This document shows positions 45,297 through 54,423 of a stretch of DNA of 64,000 nucleotides, piece after piece; position 1 is the first letter of the stretch; each line of letters begins with the position of its first letter. The DNA comes from Hydrogenimonas sp. (GTDB lineage: Bacteria > Campylobacterota > Campylobacteria > Campylobacterales > Hydrogenimonadaceae): the NCBI GenBank assembly GCA_003945285.1, contig AP019005.1:1302001-1366000 (forward strand), written 5' to 3'. The notes under the pieces were generated by a model. The model saw nothing but the letters and a program-made list of their open reading frames with translations, ran no database searches and had not been told where the DNA came from. The translations under genes and the position numbers were made by a program.

Positions 45297-46526
45297 TCAC
45301 CGCTTCAGGGTGATGAGATCGAGCGGGTTTATGTGGCGCTCCTTCTGTGTCACTTCGAACATCAGCTCTCTCTCCACTCTACCTATCACATACCCTTTTT
45401 TTATCTTCTTCCCCTCTTTTACTGTAGGTGCGATTTTATCCATTTTTGCATAGATTGTGTGCAGATTGTTCTTATGTTCGATGATAACCACTTTGCCTAG
45501 CATCTTCGTATCCTTTACGAATACGACACGGCCGTTGAGCACATTCTTGACTTTGGCATTCCTCCTGTAGGGCTGCAGCGTAACCGACTCGTTGAATATT
45601 CTTATCTTGTATACCGGATCTATGTACGATCCGAACTTCTTGACCAACTTCGCCTTTCCTACCGGCGATATGGTCTTGGGCCCCCTGTAGCGTCCTACGG
45701 CATGACGCCTGTATGAAGAGCCTATCGTACGGACATTTAGCTTGTCTCCAGATGCTATGTCCCGTCTTCTCTCTTCAGACTGCTTCAAAGAGCCCTCTTT
45801 TTTTCTGAGCTTCTCCTTTTTCAGAATATTGAGCCTCGCAAGCGTTCTTCTCAGGTCCCGCTCCTCGTTTTGCAGCTTCCGAAGCCTTGCCTGGTACTCC
45901 CTCTTCTCTTTTTGGAGTTTGGCGTGAAGCTCCTTTCGTCTTCTCTTCTCCTTCGCCGCCCTATCTTTCCTCGCCTCAAGGGTATCTATCATACTCTTGA
46001 TCTTTTTTGCCTCCGCCACAAGCTTTCTGTTCTGAAGAAGCGTATTGCGGTACTCACTTTGCATCTGCCTGAGCCGTTTGCTGTCGACTTTTATCAGCAC
46101 CTTCAGAACCTCGTTCTCCACAACCTCTACAGGAGACTCCACACCCTTTTGCCTCTTGATCTCACCCAGCACGTACCTGTTTGCCATAAGATCGGTCAGC
46201 TCTTTCTCCTGCTCTTTTCTCCTCAGCTCCAACTCAGCCAGCTCTTTGCGGATCTCCTTGAGCCTCTCCTCCCCTTTGGCATATTTGACGGCACTCTCCG
46301 CTATCTCAGCATCGAGTTTGGCTATGGTTCTGTCGAGCTCCTGCAGCTTTTTTCTGTTGGATGTTATCTTTACCGCTATCCTGGCGAGCTTCTTGTCCAT
46401 ACTGCTGTAGGCACTCTTGGTACTGGCGAGCCTCTGCTTCGACTTTTCTATTTTGGTGTCGATAGTCGCACCGAAAGCTGTAAGCAGCGAAAGAGCCGCC
46501 GTAACGAGAAGAAGTTTCAAGCGCAT
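45297..46526 (-). CDS. EnvC-like murein hydrolase activator (degenerate LytM domain)
   Basis: The product has 409 residues. I start at ATG 46526 for the signal peptide (RLKLLLVTAALSLLTAFGA). Residues ~20-250 are a long Lys/Glu/Arg-rich coiled coil. The C-terminal ~130 residues are an M23/LytM fold (ISPVGKAKLVKKFGSYIDP, LNGRVVFVKDTKMLGKVVII, NNLHTIYAKMDKI). The catalytic HxH and the zinc His/Asp pair are not preserved, as in E. coli EnvC, so it should be an activator, not an enzyme. It follows ftsE-ftsX, which recruit EnvC. The amidase it may activate could be the one at 38218. Confidence 0.88.
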   Translation of the reverse strand: MRLKLLLVTAALSLLTAFGATIDTKIEKSKQRLASTKSAYSSMDKKLARIAVKITSNRKKLQELDRTIAKLDAEIAESAVKYAKGEERLKEIRKELAELELRRKEQEKELTDLMANRYVLGEIKRQKGVESPVEVVENEVLKVLIKVDSKRLRQMQSEYRNTLLQNRKLVAEAKKIKSMIDTLEARKDRAAKEKRRRKELHAKLQKEKREYQARLRKLQNEERDLRRTLARLNILKKEKLRKKEGSLKQSEERRRDIASGDKLNVRTIGSSYRRHAVGRYRGPKTISPVGKAKLVKKFGSYIDPVYKIRIFNESVTLQPYRRNAKVKNVLNGRVVFVKDTKMLGKVVIIEHKNNLHTIYAKMDKIAPTVKEGKKIKKGYVIGRVERELMFEVTQKERHINPLDLITLKR

Positions 46527-46534
46527 CCTCTCTA

Positions 46535-47344
46535 CTACTCCTCTTTGAAACGGATCACGACCCACGCGGCACTCAGAAGCGCGATGGAGAAAGAGATAGC
46601 CGCGAGCAGCGCGACATCGTCCGGTCTGAACAGAAGTGCCGGATCCAGATCCATATCCTCCAGCAGAGAGGCCACTCCCGGATAATTCGCCAGGTAGAGA
46701 ATTGCCGACACGACCAGTATCAGTGCGACAAGAGCATCGGTTACAGCCAGCCTGAAGAGTACTCCGCTGCGGAGCCAGAGAGGTGCACCGAAAAGTGCCA
46801 TAATCTGCATTCTCTCCTTATGCTCGAATTGCCAGATCGTCATCTGCTTCATAAGCAGAAGCAGGGAGATCACACCTATAAGAGCGCCGAAAACAGTAAA
46901 TGAGCTCTTCATGAACAGCAGCATCGCATAGAGCCTCTCATGCACCTTCTCGAAAATATGTACATCTTTTACACCGTCGATGGAGAGCAGTTCGGACTTG
47001 AGTTTCTCTACTCTTCTGCCGTCGGCGTACCTTTTCAGCTTTATGGAGAAAAAGAGCGGCATTATCGCCTTTATCTTCTCCAGGTCGATACTCTGCATAT
47101 CCCCTTTTATCTTACGCAAAACCTTTTGAGCATCTATAGGCTCGACCTTCTCTATCAGCGTATCGCAGTGTGACAGATCCGAAAGCTTTACAGACCTGTC
47201 CGCCACCAGAATAAGCGAATAGTTCTCCTTTAGCCTGGTCTCGTAGCTCCCCGTTATGCGGTCGAAAACCAGCAGGTATTCGACCGAGAAGAGTATCGCG
47301 AAAAGAGGTAGAATAAGTGCGAGATGGTGCCTAGCGGATCTCAT
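46535..47344 (-). CDS. ftsX: Cell division protein FtsX
   Basis: The product has 269 residues and four membrane segments: one at the N terminus (LALILPLFAILFSVEYLLV), then TVFGALIGVISLLLLM, VTDALVALILVVSAILYLA and VALLAAISFSIALLSAAWVV. The periplasmic loop between the first two is the EnvC-contacting part in known systems. It overlaps ftsE by 14 bp and is followed by the envC-like gene after 8 bp. Confidence 0.9.
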   Translation of the reverse strand: MRSARHHLALILPLFAILFSVEYLLVFDRITGSYETRLKENYSLILVADRSVKLSDLSHCDTLIEKVEPIDAQKVLRKIKGDMQSIDLEKIKAIMPLFFSIKLKRYADGRRVEKLKSELLSIDGVKDVHIFEKVHERLYAMLLFMKSSFTVFGALIGVISLLLLMKQMTIWQFEHKERMQIMALFGAPLWLRSGVLFRLAVTDALVALILVVSAILYLANYPGVASLLEDMDLDPALLFRPDDVALLAAISFSIALLSAAWVVIRFKEE

Positions 47345-48002
47345 ATATCACCCCGTTTTCGATCATAAGATGGCGATAGTCGGCGTTGAACATCTCAGGT
47401 ATACGGTGGGTTACTACCAGTATGGTCGTCTCCAACTCCCGGTTCGCACGCTCCAGAAGATCCCAGACCACCTGTGAAGAGTAGTCGTCGAGGTTGCCGG
47501 TGGGCTCATCCGCCAGAATCAGAAAGGGGTTGTGCGCAAGCGCCCTGGCCATCGCCACCCTCTGCTGCTCCCCCCCGCTCAGTTCCAGGGGGTATTTGTC
47601 GCTTTTGTGGGAGAGCTTTACATGTGTGAGCAGTTTTTTGGCCTGCGCCCGGCAGACATCCTTGGGAAAACCTGCGATAATCAGCGGCAGCATTACATTC
47701 TTCTCTACACTCCACTCCCTGATCAGCTTGTAGTCCTGAAAAATTATGCCTATGTGCCTGCGCAGTTTATATAGCTTCGAGCCGGAGACGGAGCCCATGT
47801 CGATCCCTCCCACCTGCAGTTCACCGCCGTGCAGCGGCATGGAGCCGTACATAGACTTCAGGAGGGTCGACTTGCCGCTTCCGCTGGCGCCGGTTATAAA
47901 TACGAACTCCCCGGTACCGACGCTGAACGAAGCGCTCTTTATTACCGGCTCATGCCTGGGATATGCGAGCTTTAGGGCATTCGCCTCTATCACGTTGCGC
48001 AT
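47331..48002 (-). CDS. ftsE: Cell division ATP-binding protein FtsE
   Basis: ABC ATPase of about 223 residues. Walker A is [11 protein letters not shown], the Q loop IIFQDYKLI, the signature [15 protein letters not shown] and Walker [13 protein letters not shown], followed by the switch His in VVTHR. Three starts are possible (GTG 48011, ATG 48002, GTG 47993); I list the ATG. It overlaps trmB by 13 bp. With FtsX it controls EnvC-dependent septal wall hydrolysis. Confidence 0.93.
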   Translation of the reverse strand: MRNVIEANALKLAYPRHEPVIKSASFSVGTGEFVFITGASGSGKSTLLKSMYGSMPLHGGELQVGGIDMGSVSGSKLYKLRRHIGIIFQDYKLIREWSVEKNVMLPLIIAGFPKDVCRAQAKKLLTHVKLSHKSDKYPLELSGGEQQRVAMARALAHNPFLILADEPTGNLDDYSSQVVWDLLERANRELETTILVVTHRIPEMFNADYRHLMIENGVIYEIR

Positions 48003-49171
48003 TCTACCCACTCCCTTATCATCCTGTGCGCTTTGTAGTTTGTCGCCGTATTTACAGGTGCGTGCGGATAGTACTCGGCAGATCCGCCGCGAACGAGAAC
48101 GAATTTGTGTTCCGGCCTGTCGAAACTTCCGAATGAGACCCTTATGAGCCCGTCTCTTTCGTCAATCGCGTAAAAGCGCTCGAAATGGACGAAAAAATCG
48201 CTCTCCACCGACGCCTTTTCCGGCTTTTTCGCAAAGAGTTCACCGATAGAGAGCGGCTTTCCGAAAGAGAAGTCGTACCTCTCTTCCCGCGGTTCGGAAA
48301 CTTCGAGCGACTCGACATGCACCTCGTATATGTTCTTTCCCATTCTGCGCCAGCGATCCTCATACTTGCTGCGTACCGCCGCCTCCAGGTTTTTTTTAAG
48401 CGTAAGCTTAACCCGCTCCGGCCGAGTAAAAACCTCCATCGCATACCTGAAGTAGTTTTCGCTGTCCGTTCGCAGTTCAAGGCTCCCTCCCGGCTCCAAA
48501 ACCCTCAAGGACTCCTCCAGGAAAGAGTCGGATATAACCCTGCGGTGCGGTTTTTTATCCCACGGGACCGGAAAGTGTACGAATATCTTCTCCACCCTGT
48601 TGCTCGGTAGAAGCTCCATGAAGAGACGCGCATCGTAGTCTATTACCCAGAGGTTGCCGATCTTGTCGAGCTCTATACGCCTCATTACCTGCTCCAGCGA
48701 GGGTCTGTGTATCTCGAGCCCGATAAGATGGACATCAGGGTTCTGCTTCGCCTGATAGACGAGATGGCGGCCGCTCCCGAAACCGATTTCGATCCAGAGA
48801 GGTCTCTTTGGAAGTTCGGAAGGGTCGAAGCCGGCAGCCTCTTTCAGAGCCTCTGTAGGCTTCGGAAGCCGTGCGCTCTCCACATTGGCTATATTGCTGA
48901 AGAGCACCTTCGGAGCGAAACTCTCCATATATACTTTGAGAGCTTTTTTCAAAAGAGTGTTCGGAGAGGGTCTCGTTATCTTCTCCCCTTTCAGGAGAAG
49001 TGTGTCGCCTTTCGGTTTGAGCTGCAGCAAGAAGGGGACCCCTTCGGCCTTCACCCCTATAAGCCCCTCCTTTTCGTGCTCCAGGTTTTTCGCGAACCAT
49101 TCGAAACTTACCCCGTCGGCCTCGAAAGGCAGAGCGGGCTCTTTGAAACTCTCCAGTCTGATATGAGGCAT
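47990..49171 (-). CDS. trmB: tRNA (guanine-N7-)-methyltransferase
   Basis: Makes m7G46 in tRNA. The product has 393 residues, longer than the usual ~230 because of N- and C-terminal extensions typical of this phylum. The SAM site shows as IEIGFGSGRHLVYQAK, then LIGLEIHRPSLEQVM, and the substrate region FVHFPVPWDKKPHRRVI. It lies 9 bp after the FN3 lipoprotein gene and overlaps ftsE. Confidence 0.92.
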   Translation of the reverse strand: MPHIRLESFKEPALPFEADGVSFEWFAKNLEHEKEGLIGVKAEGVPFLLQLKPKGDTLLLKGEKITRPSPNTLLKKALKVYMESFAPKVLFSNIANVESARLPKPTEALKEAAGFDPSELPKRPLWIEIGFGSGRHLVYQAKQNPDVHLIGLEIHRPSLEQVMRRIELDKIGNLWVIDYDARLFMELLPSNRVEKIFVHFPVPWDKKPHRRVISDSFLEESLRVLEPGGSLELRTDSENYFRYAMEVFTRPERVKLTLKKNLEAAVRSKYEDRWRRMGKNIYEVHVESLEVSEPREERYDFSFGKPLSIGELFAKKPEKASVESDFFVHFERFYAIDERDGLIRVSFGSFDRPEHKFVLVRGGSAEYYPHAPVNTATNYKAHRMIREWVECAT

Positions 49172-49180
49172 GGGCTTCTT

Positions 49181-50437
49181 CTACCGTCGACCGGGCTCGA
49201 TATAGAGCTCGACAGCTTCGGACGGCTCGGAGCGAAGTCCGTTGCGGTCTATCTCGACTACTCTGTATGTATACTTGATGCCCGGCTTCATAAATTTGTC
49301 TACGAACTTGTTCCCGTAGATATTGGTGAAGGTGCGTGTCTCCCTCGAGAGCCCCTCCCAGTGGGTACGGATCACGTCATATTTTTCCGCACGGTCGTCA
49401 CCCGGCTCCCAGATTATGATTCCCTGGCTGAAAGCGGTTTTCGCGGCGGTTATCGTAGGTGGGGAGGGTCTGGTCAGGGTGCTGCCCATGACCGGCACAT
49501 CCGGAATCGGACTCTCTAGTCCATCCTTGTCTACGGCTGAGACCTTGTAATAGTAGATCTTTCCGTCATCATCCACCCTGTCGTCGAAAAAGGTCTTGTC
49601 GGTTTTTGCCCTGTAGATGTAGAAGGCGTTGGCGAAAGGGCTTCTGTAGACTTTGTAGTAGACGACATCGGGTGTAGGACTCGGCTGCCACTCCAGATGT
49701 ATGCTCCTGGGCAGATCCTGTGTAGCGGTAAGATGGAGAGGAGGCTTGGGAAGGGGCTTGGTAATAGCTTTCACCGCGGTACTGGGACCAGATACCAACC
49801 CGTTGCAGAGCTTTACCCTGACTCTGTAGACATAGACCTCCTCCTGCTTTATCTGCCTGTCTATATACTCCGCGCTGAGGCGGTTCTGCACCTCCGCTAT
49901 CTCTTGCCACTTGCCGGGTTCGGCTACGGTTGTCCTCTCGATGACATACCCTGTTACGCGCATATCCTGGTGTGGGCGCCAGATCAGTTTGATCCGTTCG
50001 GGGAGGTTGGCTATCGCGCGCAGAAAGCTGACGGAAGGGACCATCGGGGCGGTCTTTACACGGACCGGCTCCGACTGCAGAGATTCGAAGCCGTCTGAGG
50101 TGTAGGTAGACATCTGGTAAATATAAAGAGATCCCGGCTTCAGGTTTTCATCGACATAGTGGGAGCTGTAACGGTCGGAGATCGTGGCGACACGCTTCAG
50201 CTTTCCGTCCCTGCTACCGGGGTCGAGCCTGTAGAGCATATACCCCTCTATGCGTGCGGAAGGTATCATCTTCCACTCGAAACCCACGCTGGTCATGTCA
50301 CTCAGCGTCTTTATGGACTCCACCTTGGGAAGGTCGCTTCTTACCTTCGGTACCTCGGGCGTTACGCTCTTCTGTGCGCATCCCCCGGCAATCATCATCA
50401 AAGCGCCGAAGCAGAGCGCACGGATCCAGTATTTCAT
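49181..50437 (-). CDS. Fibronectin type III repeat lipoprotein
   Basis: The product has 418 residues. A lipoprotein signal (ALCFGALMMIAGGC, Cys20) is followed by four FN3-like modules, roughly 40-130, 130-225, 225-320 and 320-415. Each has a Trp or Leu strand (FEWKMIPSARIEGYMLYR, IKLIWRPHQDMRVTGYVIER, IHLEWQPSPTPDVVYYKVYR, IIWEPGDDRAEKYDVIR) and a YxYRV strand. It is probably a surface or periplasmic adhesion or scaffold protein in the FtsEX neighbourhood. Its first 140 bp overlap the 3' end of the RluD-like gene in another frame. Confidence 0.85.
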   Translation of the reverse strand: MKYWIRALCFGALMMIAGGCAQKSVTPEVPKVRSDLPKVESIKTLSDMTSVGFEWKMIPSARIEGYMLYRLDPGSRDGKLKRVATISDRYSSHYVDENLKPGSLYIYQMSTYTSDGFESLQSEPVRVKTAPMVPSVSFLRAIANLPERIKLIWRPHQDMRVTGYVIERTTVAEPGKWQEIAEVQNRLSAEYIDRQIKQEEVYVYRVRVKLCNGLVSGPSTAVKAITKPLPKPPLHLTATQDLPRSIHLEWQPSPTPDVVYYKVYRSPFANAFYIYRAKTDKTFFDDRVDDDGKIYYYKVSAVDKDGLESPIPDVPVMGSTLTRPSPPTITAAKTAFSQGIIIWEPGDDRAEKYDVIRTHWEGLSRETRTFTNIYGNKFVDKFMKPGIKYTYRVVEIDRNGLRSEPSEAVELYIEPGRR

Positions 50438-51362
50438 CTAGTTTCTCCTTGTCAAAATAGCTCTCGATCGATCTTTTCATAGAGTCGGGAATATCGGCGG
50501 TAAAACGTATCTTTCTACCTGTTTTCGGATGTCTGAGATAGAGCACGAAAGCGTGCAGCAAAATACGTTCTATTTTACCTCTGCCGCTCTTAAAACCGTA
50601 TAAACCGTCACCCGCTATATGGCGTCCGATCGATGCTAGATGCACCCTTATCTGGTGGGTCCGGCCTGTAAAGAGTTTGGCCGCCACGAGTTCGAACGGG
50701 GTATTTTCGGATTGAAGCAGTTTTTCGAAACGGGTTTTCGCCGGCTTCCCCCCGGAGACGACACCCATCTTCAGCCTGTTCGCCGGGTTTCTTCCTATAG
50801 GCCCCTCTACCACCCCCGACTCTTTCAACGGGTAGTCCACAACCGCGATATAGTAGCGCCCCATGCTTCTATCCTGGAGCTGGCGCGAGAGCTCTTCATG
50901 CACATCGTTGCTCTTGGCTACAACCATCGCACCGCTTGTCTCCCTGTCGAGTCGGTGTACGATGCCGTGGCGCTCTTCGCCGCTAATGGTGGAGAGGGAG
51001 ACCCCTCTCGCCTTCAGCCAATCCACAAGTGTCGGCCCCTTTACGCTCGGGGCCGGATGCACCACAAGACCGGAGGGTTTGTTGACGACCAGAATATATT
51101 CATCTTCGTAAATCACCGGAACGTCGAAATCTACGACGACACTCTCCCTTTCAGGCTCCGGAGGGATCGTATACTCTATCTCCGCCCCTTCGGTGACCCT
51201 GTAGCCCGCTTTGGTTATCTCTTTTCCGCCGACTTTGACGAACCCTCTTTTAATCAGCTGCTCCACCTGGCTGCGGGAACCGCCGAGGCGGGAGTGCAGA
51301 ATACGGTCCAGCCTCCCTTCGCCCTCTGCGACCAGACGTCCGGTTAAACTCTCTCTTCTCAT
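50298..51362 (-). CDS. RluD/RluA family 23S rRNA pseudouridine synthase with C-terminal extension
   Basis: The product has 354 residues. An N-terminal S4 domain (RLDRILHSRLGGSRSQVEQL) is followed by the catalytic RluA-type core with GIVHRLDRETSGAMVVAK, where the aspartate is catalytic, and FTGRTHQIRVHLA. Family members normally end near FDKEKLDEIL; here about 40 more residues (Arg/Glu/Asp/Gly-rich) follow and overlap the start of the FN3 gene by 140 bp. The rRNA target site is probably that of RluD (1911/1915/1917) but RluC or RluA types cannot be excluded. Confidence 0.88.
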   Translation of the reverse strand: MRRESLTGRLVAEGEGRLDRILHSRLGGSRSQVEQLIKRGFVKVGGKEITKAGYRVTEGAEIEYTIPPEPERESVVVDFDVPVIYEDEYILVVNKPSGLVVHPAPSVKGPTLVDWLKARGVSLSTISGEERHGIVHRLDRETSGAMVVAKSNDVHEELSRQLQDRSMGRYYIAVVDYPLKESGVVEGPIGRNPANRLKMGVVSGGKPAKTRFEKLLQSENTPFELVAAKLFTGRTHQIRVHLASIGRHIAGDGLYGFKSGRGKIERILLHAFVLYLRHPKTGRKIRFTADIPDSMKRSIESYFDKEKLDEILDPCALLRRFDDDCRGMRTEERNARGTEGKKRPSQGGVHKDAE

Positions 51363-51395
51363 TTCTTCGATACAATTTCCTGAAATAACTGAATG

Positions 51396-51536
51396 TTAGG
51401 CAAAATCCGTTTGTCCCGGGGTTTGAGCTGAAAAATATCGTTCAAAAAACCGTGCCCGCCCGCCCGGGCGCCGAAGGCTTCAGCGGTTTTTGGGGCACAT
51501 CTAAAGGCCCCCGGCGTTCGGATTTTGCGTAAGGTC
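51396..51536. repeat. Long imperfect palindrome, type 1, copy D (141 bp, inverted)
   Basis: CAAAATCCG (51401-51409) pairs with CGGATTTTG (51519-51527), and AAAAAACC with GGTTTTT. Read on the minus strand it aligns along its length with copy C: CTTACGCAAAATCCG, then GCCTTCGGCGCCCGGGC in the loop, then TTTTTTGAACGATATTTTTC. It lies between the divergent RluD-like and rodA genes. Confidence 0.72.
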
Positions 51537-51564
51537 AGGTAATAAATTTCGACAGTAGGTCTCC

Positions 51565-52686
51565 ATGAAACATTTCCTGATGTTCGACAGGCGCATTTTA
51601 ACACATTTCGATTTTTTTCTCATCCTTCTTATCCTGCCGCTCATTCTCACATCGTTATACCTGGTAAACGAAATCAGTTCCGCCCTCTTCCGCAAGGAGC
51701 TTCTCTATACCGCTATAGGTTTCGTCGTCTTCTTCATCTGTTTCCTGATTCCCTGGAGATCCATAAGATGGCTGATACCCATTTTCTACTGGCTCACCAT
51801 ACTCCTGCTGCTCAGTGTCGATATTTTCGGTGTCACCAGGCTCGGTGCGCAGCGCTGGCTGGAGATCCCCTTCGTCGGCCTGACGATACAGCCCTCGGAG
51901 CTCTTCAAGCCGGCCTTCATCCTGATGCTGGCGTACCTTGTTCAGGAGAACCCTCCCCGGCAGGGCGGCTACGGCCTGAAAGAGTTCGGAAAGTTCTCCT
52001 TCTACATACTTCTGCCGTTCGTGCTGATAGCCAAGGAGCCCGACCTGGGCACCGCTCTTGTACTCCTGATAATCGGATACGGCGTACTCTTTCTCGTAGG
52101 TGTGAAGTGGAAAATCTGGGCCGGTATAGCGATAACCCTCGCCGTGGCGGCACCCTTTTTGTACAGCAGTCTCCATGACTACCAGAAGAAGAGAATACAC
52201 GACTTTCTTGCCGAAAAACCGAGCTACCATGTTCAGCAGTCGATCATAGCGATCGGGTCCGGGGGCATGACGGGCAAGCCGAAAGAGGAGGCGACACAGA
52301 CACAGCTGAAATTTCTGCCTATCGCTTCGAGCGATTTCATCTTCGCATACTTCGTAGAGCGCTTCGGTTTCGCCGGAGCTGCGGGGCTGATACTTCTTTA
52401 TGCTATGCTTATACTCCATATTCTCAGTCTCGGAATACACGCCAGGGGAGACTACTACATAAAAGTTACCGCATACGGCATAGCTTTTCTGCTTTTTGTC
52501 TACACCGGTGTGAACATTCTTATGACCATGGGGCTCGCACCTGTAGTCGGAGTTCCACTCCCGCTGTTGAGCCACGGGGGGAGCAGTTTCATAAATTTCA
52601 TGCTTCTTTTCGGAATTTTGGAAAATTTTCTTGCTTTTCGGTTCAATTTCTTGTATAATTCCGGCTCTAAAGTTAATTTTCTTTAG
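51565..52686 (+). CDS. rodA: Rod shape-determining protein RodA
   Basis: SEDS-family glycan polymerase of 373 residues and about ten membrane segments. Landmarks are GAQRWLEIPFVGLTIQPSEL (quoted in part), AKEPDLGTALVLLIIG with the catalytic-loop acidic residue, and GLAPVVGVPLPLLSHGGSSF near the end. The last pattern and size fit RodA or FtsW; the partner PBP2 gene with an mreD-like gene elsewhere in the window makes RodA the better call. It is followed 17 bp later by a tRNA gene, perhaps in the same transcript. Confidence 0.92.
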   Translation: MKHFLMFDRRILTHFDFFLILLILPLILTSLYLVNEISSALFRKELLYTAIGFVVFFICFLIPWRSIRWLIPIFYWLTILLLLSVDIFGVTRLGAQRWLEIPFVGLTIQPSELFKPAFILMLAYLVQENPPRQGGYGLKEFGKFSFYILLPFVLIAKEPDLGTALVLLIIGYGVLFLVGVKWKIWAGIAITLAVAAPFLYSSLHDYQKKRIHDFLAEKPSYHVQQSIIAIGSGGMTGKPKEEATQTQLKFLPIASSDFIFAYFVERFGFAGAAGLILLYAMLILHILSLGIHARGDYYIKVTAYGIAFLLFVYTGVNILMTMGLAPVVGVPLPLLSHGGSSFINFMLLFGILENFLAFRFNFLYNSGSKVNFL

Positions 52687-52703
52687 AGATTTTCCCCCTT
52701 CAA

Positions 52704-52780
52704 GGGCCAATAGCTCAGTTGGTTAGAGCATCCGGCTCATAACCGGATGGTCCCAGGTTCGAGTCCTGGTTGGCCCACCA
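52704..52780 (+). tRNA. tRNA with CAT anticodon (Ile2 favoured, elongator Met possible)
   Basis: A complete 77 nt cloverleaf including encoded CCA. The acceptor arms GGGCCAA/TTGGCCC pair fully, the D arm is TAGCTCAGTTGGTTAGAGC, the anticodon arm ATCCGGCTCATAACCGGAT, and the T arm CCAGGTTCGAGTCCTGG. The anticodon CAT fits elongator Met or lysidine-modified Ile2. The base pairs C4-G69 and C5-G68 are recognition elements of TilS in E. coli, which favours tRNA-Ile2. It is not an initiator, because the 1-72 pair is matched. Confidence 0.9.
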
Positions 52781-53128
52781 TCTACCAACCCACCCTGAAA
52801 CTACAAAACCGTTTATCCCAACCATGATTTCGCATTGAAATCGCTTACAATCAGCCGAACGTATGTACTGCTGGTGCCTGCGGAAAAGATAAGCTACACC
52901 TGTAGACGCATCGGTTCTTTCTGTGTGAGTGTCCACGGCGCAATGGTTCGTATATAGCTTTGTAACCTCTATTGTAAAATCCGGGTTCAATATGATGTTG
53001 CGCTTTTTGCACTCCGATTCCCCATTCGCAACTCCGCTGATGCGGTCGAGCCCACACGGCCAAGATGATATCTGTCACCAATACTCTCCTGCCCGTGTAA
53101 AACCTCAATATCTCCAATAAACAGATGG
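52781..53128. other. 348 bp gap with no recognised gene
   Basis: Between the tRNA and gltA. Open frames on the minus strand here translate to low-quality sequence, and one of them reads through the tRNA. It contains TTGCGCTTTTTGCACTC but none of the repeat families found elsewhere in the window. It may hold decayed coding DNA; I see no att-like direct repeat of the tRNA 3' end. Confidence 0.4.
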
Positions 53129-54400
53129 TTACGGCACACTCCTTCTCGTTTTACCGACATATCTCTGCCTCGGCCTGTAAATCTTTTGCCCGGGATCTTT
53201 TTTCTGCTCTATCAGATGGGTTATCCAGCCGACCGTACGGCCGATGACGAAGATCGGAGTGAACATCTTTTTGCGGATACCCAGGGCCTCCAAAATGGTG
53301 CCGGAGTAGAAGTCGATATTGGGATAGAGACCTCTTTTGACGAAATATTCGTCACTCAATGCGATCTCCTCCACCCTGTCGGCAATCTCTATCAGCCTTG
53401 AGCTTATGCCTATAGTGTCGCGTAGCTCGTCTCTAAGGCCCTTTAGAACCTTCGCACGGGGGTCGAAATTCTTATAGACCCTGTGGCCGAACCCCATAAG
53501 GCGGAAAGGGTCGTCCGGATCTTTTGCACGTTTTATGAACGAATCGACATTCTTTACGCTTCCTATCATCTCCAGCTGCGCTATCACCGATTCGTTGGCG
53601 CCTCCGTGCGCCCTGCCCCAGAGTGCGTTTATCCCGGCAACGACCGCCGCATACGGGTGCGCGCCGGTGGAACCTACCGCCCTTACGGTAGTCGTGGAGG
53701 CGTTCTGCTCATGGTCGGCATGAAGCATGAATATCTTGTCCAAAGCACGCACCTCGACATCTTTGATCTCGGTTTTTCCCGTTGGAAACGCTCTCATCAT
53801 GTATAGAAAATTTTCTGTAAAATAGCGGTCCATATCTGGGTAGATAAGCGGGTACCCCATAGAGTGGCGGTAGGTATATGCGGAGAGTGTAGGCATCTTC
53901 GCTATGATCCTTCTGGCCATCTCCATGAACTCCTCATCATCGCTTACGTTTAAGTGCTGATGGTGAAACGCACTGAGTGCCGATACGGCCGATGAGAGTA
54001 TCGCCATCGGGTGGCCGTTGTCCGGAAAGGCATTAAAAAGATGCTTTATACCCTCGTGAGGATAGCTCTTTGTCCTTATATCACGCTCGAACTCCGCATA
54101 CTCTCCGCTGTCGGGAAGTTCACCGTGCAGCAGGAGGTAACAGACCTCTATATAGTTCTTCTTCTGTGCAAGCTCCTCTATGGGGTACCCCCTGTAGAGA
54201 AGCTCTCCTTTGGCACCGTCTATGTATGTTATAGCCGACTGGCATGTGGCGGTCTCCCCGAGACCGTTGTCGTACGTATATGCACCAGTTTTGGAGCGCA
54301 AACCCGCAATATTTACCACAGGAGCCCCTAGAGTGGACTCGAGAATCTCGAACTCGGCTGAAGCGCCTGTTTCCTCGTTTTTTATCGTAAAGTTGGCCAT
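53129..54400 (-). CDS. gltA: Citrate synthase
   Basis: Condenses oxaloacetate and acetyl-CoA to citrate. The product is 423 residues, the hexameric type II (GltA) form. Landmarks are GELLYRGYPIEELA, AFHHQHLNV, the active-site His in LHADHEQNASTTTVR, GRAHGGANE and FGHRVYKNFDPRA, with RPRQRYVG near the end. It lies 23 bp after mqo on the same strand. Mqo supplies oxaloacetate, so the pair makes metabolic sense. Confidence 0.96.
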   Translation of the reverse strand: MANFTIKNEETGASAEFEILESTLGAPVVNIAGLRSKTGAYTYDNGLGETATCQSAITYIDGAKGELLYRGYPIEELAQKKNYIEVCYLLLHGELPDSGEYAEFERDIRTKSYPHEGIKHLFNAFPDNGHPMAILSSAVSALSAFHHQHLNVSDDEEFMEMARRIIAKMPTLSAYTYRHSMGYPLIYPDMDRYFTENFLYMMRAFPTGKTEIKDVEVRALDKIFMLHADHEQNASTTTVRAVGSTGAHPYAAVVAGINALWGRAHGGANESVIAQLEMIGSVKNVDSFIKRAKDPDDPFRLMGFGHRVYKNFDPRAKVLKGLRDELRDTIGISSRLIEIADRVEEIALSDEYFVKRGLYPNIDFYSGTILEALGIRKKMFTPIFVIGRTVGWITHLIEQKKDPGQKIYRPRQRYVGKTRRSVP

Positions 54401-54423
54401 ACTCTTCTCCTTCCTTATCTATA

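Noticed and set aside
45297-46526. Active M23 endopeptidase
   Set aside because: The zinc-binding histidines of active LytM enzymes are not conserved; context with ftsEX supports an EnvC-type activator.
52715-52990. Minus-strand open frame reading through the tRNA gene
   Set aside because: Its C terminus (ANQDSNLGPSGYEPDALTN) is the translation of the complement of a tRNA, a well-known spurious protein ending; no ribosome site or domain supports it.
52704-53128. Integrated element at the tRNA
   Set aside because: No integrase, no direct repeat of the tRNA 3' end found within the gap, and flanking genes are ordinary.
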